This document shows positions 59,500-64,000 of a stretch of 64,000 nucleotides of DNA, piece after piece (within the stretch, counting starts at the first letter, position 1; each line of letters starts with the position of its first letter). Below the pieces are notes generated by a model. The model was not told where the DNA came from. It did no database searches and saw only the letters and a list, made by a program, of their open reading frames with translations. Source of the DNA: Aspidiotus rigidus (lineage: Eukaryota > Arthropoda > Insecta > Hemiptera > Diaspididae). The position numbers were made by a program, and so were the translations under genes. The stretch is taken from the NCBI GenBank assembly GCA_035079385.1, contig JAVHKY010000003.1:13123501-13187500 (forward strand), in the 5' to 3' direction.

Positions 59500-60015
59500 C
59501 TCAAAAATGTTCTAAGCGCACCTCCTAGTCCCTCTCCTATCATATATATCTTGTGGGCGGGGCCTGTGACGTCACGGTTTGACAACGTCATAGAACAGCC
59601 TTGTGACGTCACAACTCAAAAGTGTTCTAAGCGCACCTCCAAGTCCCTCTGCTATCATATATAGCTTGCGGGCGGGGCCTGTGACATCATAGATCCATTT
59701 TTTTCAAGTTCCCTTCCTATTATAAATAGCTCCAAGGTCCGAGACTGTGACGTCATAATTTGATGACTTTATACGTCAACCTTGTGACGTCACAATCTGA
59801 TGACGTCATCAGTTTTGTTCAAGTTCCTGTCCTATTATGTCTATCTACAAAGTCCGGGTTTGTGACGTCACAATTTGATGACTTCATACGTTAATCCTTG
59901 CGATGTCACAATCTGATGACGTCATAGATCAATTTTTTTCAAGTTCCCATCCCATTATATACAGTTTTACAAGTCCGGGACTGTGACGTCACAATCTGAT
60001 GACGTCATCAGCTTT
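59500..60015. repeat. TGACGTCA-rich tandem array, left block
   Basis: This block is made of ~110-150-bp units of the form GTCCGGGACTGTGACGTCAC, AATTTGATGACTTCATACGT, CCTTGTGACGTCACAATC, TGATGACGTCATCAG, a short poly-T, and AAGTTCCCTTCCTATTATAT. Nine exact TGACGTCA palindromes were counted by hand here. The palindrome is the consensus CRE/ATF-CREB site, but its role here is unknown. Confidence 0.9.
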
Positions 60016-61165
60016 TTAACAGGGAACCTGTTTTATGAGGGGCTATTTGAGAAATCTGGCGTACGCCGTGCGCCGTCCAGCGAAAAACTTAGAAAAAATG
60101 ACGGCTTCCTTAACGAAGTTAAACGAGGAACGCAGGGAACCTGTTTTATGATTCGAATGAGATTTGGTATTGAAAATTCAAGGAAGCCTAGATCATATAT
60201 AGCTCGACAGTCGAAATTTTTCTAAGTCCCTCTCCTATCATATATAGCTCGAGAGTCGAAATTTTTCCAAGTCCCCCTTCTATCATATATAGCTCGAGAG
60301 TCGAAATTTTTTCTAAGTCCCCCTCCTATCATATATAGCTCGAGAGTCGAAATTTTTCCATGTCCCCCTCCTATCATATATAGCTCGAGAGTCGAAATTT
60401 TTCTAAGTCCCCCTTCTATCATATATAGCTCGAGAGTCGAAATTTTTCTAAGTCCCTCTCCTATCATATCTCGAGGGTCGAAATTTTTCTAAGTCCCTCT
60501 CCTATCATATATGGCTCGAGGGTCGAAATTTTTCTAAGTTTTTCGCTGGACGGCGCACGGCGGACGGCGGACGGCGGACGGCAGATTTCTCAAATAGCCC
60601 CCCATAAAACAGGTTCCCTGTTAAAATTTCGACTCTCGAGCTATATATGATAGGAGGGGGACTCAGAAAAATTTCGACTCTCAAGTCATATATGATAGGA
60701 GAGGGACTTGGAAAAGTTTCGACTCTCGAGCTATATATGATAGGAGGGGGACTTAGAAAAATTTCGACTCTCGAGCTATAGATGATAGGAGGGGGGGGAC
60801 TTAGAAATAATTCGACTCTCGCGCCATATATGATAGGAGAGGGACTTGGAAAAAATTTCGAATCTGAAGCTATATATGATAGAAGAGGGACTTGGAAAAC
60901 TTTTGACTCTCGAGCTATATATGATAGGGGACAAATTTTCCCAAGTCGCCCTCCTATAATAAATAGCTCGAGATTTGAGAAAAACTTGGACTTTCAAACT
61001 ACATTATACTAGGCTTATTTTACGTCTAGGCCTTCTTTATACTAGCTTTATCTAGGTCTAGGCTTCCTTGAATTTTCAATACCAAATCCTATTTGACTCA
61101 TAAAACAGGTTCCCTGCGTTCCTCGTTTAACTTCGTCAAGGCAGCCGTCGTTTTTTCAAGTTCTG
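60016..61165. mobile_element. Large palindromic foldback with ~45-bp tandem repeats
   Basis: The left arm (about 60095-60540) mirrors the right arm (about 60610-61160). The outer arms share AAGTTAAACGAGGAACGCAG, GGAACCTGTTTTATGA and GAAAATTCAAGGAAGCCTAG. The inner arms are tandem ~45-bp units (CTATCATATATAGCTCGAGA, GTCGAAATTTTTCTAAGTCC), about eight on the left and seven inverted on the right. The centre near 60540-60600 is GC-rich with a GCGGACG triplicate. A further inverted pair of the AACAGGGAACCTGTTTTAT end lies at 60016-60100 versus 60536-60625. Frames across it are repeat by-products. Confidence 0.85.
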
Positions 61166-62700
61166 CTATTATGTCTACCTATAAAGTCCGGGTTTTTGAC
61201 ATCACAATCTGATGACGTCATCAGTTTTTTCCTCCTATTATGTCTACCTACAGTGTCCGGGTTTGTGACATCACAATTTGATGACTTCATACGTCAACCT
61301 TGTGATGTCACAATCTGATGATGTCATAGATCAATTTTTTTCAAATTCCCTTTCCATCATATACAGTTTCAAAGTCCGGGACTGTGACGTCACAATTTGA
61401 TGATTTCATACCTCAACCTTGCAAATTTGATGACTTCATTCCTTGTGACGTCACAATCTGATGACGTCATCAGCTTTTTTATGTTCCTCTCCTATTATGT
61501 ATACCTACAAAGTACGGGTTTGTGATGTCTTAATTTGATGACTTCATACCTTGTGACGTCACAATCTGATGACGTCATCAGCTTTTCTTTGAGTTCTCCT
61601 ATTATATCTATCTACAGTGTCCGGATTTGTGACATCACAATTTGATGACTTCATACGTCAACCTTATTATGTCACAATCTGATGATGTCAAACACTAGAT
61701 GGATTTTTTTCCAATTCCCTTCCCATTAAGGGAACTTGAAAAAAATTCATCTATGACATCATCAGATTGATGTATGAAGTCATCAAATTGTAATGTCACA
61801 AACCTGGACTTCGTAGATAGACATAATAGGAGAAGAACTCGAAGAAAACTGATGAAGTCATCAAATTTTGACATCACAAACCTGGACATTGTAGGTATAC
61901 ATAATAGGAGAGGATCACGAAAAAAGCTGATGACGTCATCAGATTGTGACATCACAAGGTTGACGTACAAAGTCATTAAATTGTGACGTCACAGTCCCGG
62001 ACTTTGAAACTGTATATAATGGGAAGGGAATTTGAAAAAAATTGATCTATGACATCATCAGATCGTGACATCACAAGGTTGACGTGTGAAGTCATCAAAG
62101 TGTGATGTCACAAACCCGGACTTTATAGTTAGACATAATAGGAGAACTTGAAAAAAGCTGATGACGTCATCAGATTGTGACGTCACAGTCCCGGACTTTT
62201 AAAACTGTATAATTATAATGGGAAGGGAATTGGAAAAAAATCCATCTATGACATCATCAGATTGTGACATCATAAGGTTGACGTATGAAGTCATCAAATT
62301 GTGATGTCACAAACCCAGACACTGTAGATAGATATAATAGGAGAACTCAAAGAAAAGCTGATGACGTCATCAGCTTTTCTACGAGTTCTTCTCCTATTAT
62401 GTCTATCTACAAAGTCCAGGTTTGTGACATTACAATTTGATGACTTCATACATCAATCTGATGATGTCATAGATCAATTTTTTTCAAGTTCCCTTCCCAT
62501 TATATACAGTTTCAAAGTCCGGGACTGTGACGTCACCATTTGATGATTTTTTACGTCAACCTTGTGACGTCACAATCTGATGACGTCATCAGCTTTTTCC
62601 GAGTTGCTCTCCTATTATGTATACCTACAAAGTCCTGGACTGTGACGCCACAATTTGATGACTTCACAGGTTAGCCTTGTGACGTCACAATCTACATTTT
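61166..62700. repeat. TGACGTCA-rich array with two internal inversions
   Basis: The same unit family as 59.5-60.0 kb continues in plus orientation to about 61732, flips to minus at the junction CCCATTAAGGGAAC, and flips back at about 62363. The second junction is an exact palindrome, AAGCTGATGACGTCATCAGCTT. Fifteen exact TGACGTCA sites were counted by hand; many other units carry single-base variants (TGACATCA, TGATGTCA). A TATAAAACAGGTT end and a degenerate CCTCGTTCAACTTTGTTAAA follow at 62718-62760. Confidence 0.9.
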
Positions 62701-63250
62701 TCAAATCCCATGTGCGCTATAAAACAGGTTTTGTGTCACCCCTCGTTCAACTTTGTTAAAGAACTCGTGAGTTCTTTTTTTTTCCTAGCTCGTTAACTGG
62801 TTTACTTCCTAAAAAGGTCAAGTAAATGTTCAGAATTTCTTTTCAGTAGACATCCTGACTTACCTCTAGAGCTTGAGGACTGAGAAAGAACTATGCAAGT
62901 ATTCCTGAATCGCGCCTAGCTACTATACGAATAACTGTTTTATATAATTGCTAGTAAAAGTGCTCAGTTTATTGGCATGATTCTGCTTCTCACGGTGTTT
63001 GAACGCATTGTTTACAATCCCCAGTCACGACACATGTTTACCTAATTATATTTATGAAATATTCGTCGCGGCATTTATATGTACACACACAATCATGGTC
63101 ATAATACTATTTTTGGTTTGTGCAGCGAATAGAATATCAATCTTTTCAAACCAAACGGCAGTACATCGTCAACATAAAATACAATTCCGTGATGAAGGGA
63201 ACATTTGCTGCAATAATCGCTACATTACGTTTAGTGATATCTTATTGCAG
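62701..63250. other. Repeat end and upstream region of the phosphoesterase gene
   Basis: After the repeat end (to about 62765) the sequence is unique. A short frame from an ATG at about 63094 (MVIILFLVCAANRISIF) could be a signal-peptide exon, but no donor clearly joins it in frame to the exon at 63251. Confidence 0.35.
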
Positions 63251-64000
63251 TGACTGGCGGTTTACCATCATCAATACGAGTCCATTTAATTTTCTAGTTA
63301 GCAACGCTTTCGAAAAGGATATTTCCGAACGGATTCCTCCTGTTTTACGTCCGTTGACCCAACAAATCTTGGGTGTACGATTCGATGCTAAAGATAATTT
63401 ACAAATCGAATACGGTAATCGTTTAAAATTGTACTTCGCTATAGGTCCTGATCGTGTTGCCGAACTGGTGGATATTGAGCACGACGCCAGTATTACCTTC
63501 TCTTACGATCCTCAGTATCGTACTCTCGTTATTGGCGCTAATCCTAATCTTGATAAATTTTCGTTTATTGTCAGTTCTGATCCTCAACCCTACCGCTTAG
63601 ATAATGACGGAGATCCGAACGCGCAACGTTCTTTATGGTTAGAGACTACAAATCCTGTTTTCAATCGCATAGCTAAAGAAGAAACAGATGTACATCTAGT
63701 GATTGTGAATGGTGATCTTACTGAATATGGACGTACCACACAATGGAAAACATTTTTGAAGGCCATTTCTGCAATACACACTCTCATGGTGTGCGGTCTC
63801 GGAAATCATGATTATGAAAACAATGTCGGAGAATGTTCGGATATTGATCCTATAAATGGTATTGGAAAGAATTCCGTAGCAGTAGATTCACCGTCGGATG
63901 ACACATCCTCTGATTGGTTTCCATCCAGTCAATCAGAGTTGATGGGAATAAGTCTTGGGAAACTAATTGATGAGTTTAAAAAGTATGTTTACCCAGGGTA
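63251..64000 (+). CDS. Calcineurin-like metallophosphoesterase, partial
   Basis: An uninterrupted frame runs from a plausible acceptor (TTATTGCAG at 63242-63250) to the end of the window. The first ~110 residues (DWRFTIINTSPFNFLVSNAF..., IEHDASITFSYDPQYRTLVI) are a beta-rich N-terminal region of unknown family. The catalytic domain then starts: FSFIVSSDPQPYRLDNDGD (metal site, DPQ in place of the usual DxH), LVIVNGDLTEYGRTTQW (GD motif) and VCGLGNHDYENNVGEC (GNHD motif). Proteins of this family hydrolyse phosphomono- or diesters with two metal ions. The unbroken ~250-codon exon and text such as SSDPQPYR and GNHDYENNVGEC look more like bacterial than animal phosphoesterases; horizontal origin is an inference. 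A GTATGT at about 63981 could be a donor, but the frame also reads on. The gene's 3' end is outside the window. Confidence 0.85.

Noticed and set aside
60222..61012. Frames repeating STLELYMIGGGLRK
   Set aside because: Pure translation of the ~45-bp tandem repeat.
59500..62700. A CRISPR-like or regularly spaced array
   Set aside because: The units are similar throughout rather than repeats with unique spacers, they invert several times, and the genome is eukaryotic.
1..64000. tRNA and rRNA genes
   Set aside because: No sequence with a convincing cloverleaf or conserved rRNA text was seen by eye; a covariance-model scan would be needed to exclude them.

Overview
This window is eukaryotic nuclear DNA, most likely from an arthropod and probably an insect. 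It is AT-rich, its genes are split by GT-AG introns with consistent phases, and the recognised proteins (an antigen-5/SCP-type CAP protein and a corticotropin-releasing-factor-binding protein) belong to animal families. The transposon mix (Penelope-like, RTE-like LINE, hAT, MULE, Helitron, foldback) fits an insect genome. I cannot name the species from the sequence alone.

Only about 3 kb is host coding sequence. From the left: a decayed Penelope-like element (0.4-1.2 kb); a doubtful secreted-protein relic (2.0-2.6 kb, minus); four exons of a CAP-superfamily gene with a lysine-rich tail (5.6-8.7 kb, plus); then, convergent with it, six exons of a CRF-binding protein gene (17.8-9.9 kb, minus), with all splice phases consistent and the ten-cysteine framework intact. 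A signal-peptide exon with a phase-0 donor at 46.6 kb (minus) could be its first exon; that would make a ~29 kb first intron holding most of the repeats listed here. At the right edge (63.25-64.0 kb, plus) a calcineurin-like metallophosphoesterase gene runs off the window; its style suggests a bacterial ancestor.

Most of the rest is mobile or repetitive DNA. 20.2-22.0 kb is a hierarchical minisatellite. 25.7-28.6 kb is a foldback element whose inverted arms each hold three ~280-bp subrepeats around an OTU-protease relic. 34.56-35.44 kb is a hAT-like element with an exact 8-bp target duplication and an intact 105-codon coiled-coil ORF. 35.7-40.0 kb is a nested stack: a head-to-head pair of Penelope-like copies, one split by a TIR element that itself carries a hAT MITE with a perfect target duplication. 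41.36-42.33 kb is a foldback element beside a third Penelope fragment. 42.5-43.8 kb is a TIR element carrying a 191-codon frame broken by one in-frame TAA. 53.3-55.2 kb is a LINE split by a dimer of a ~485-bp repeat. 58.6-59.25 kb is a MULE transposase relic. 59.5-62.7 kb is an array, inverted several times, with about 24 exact TGACGTCA palindromes by hand count.

The least explained items are the hAT-borne coiled-coil ORF, the TGACGTCA array, the two AT-rich islands with short divergent or decayed ORFs (29.8-30.8 and 50.9-51.8 kb), and the bacterial-looking phosphoesterase. All boundaries were read by eye; no alignment or database search was run.
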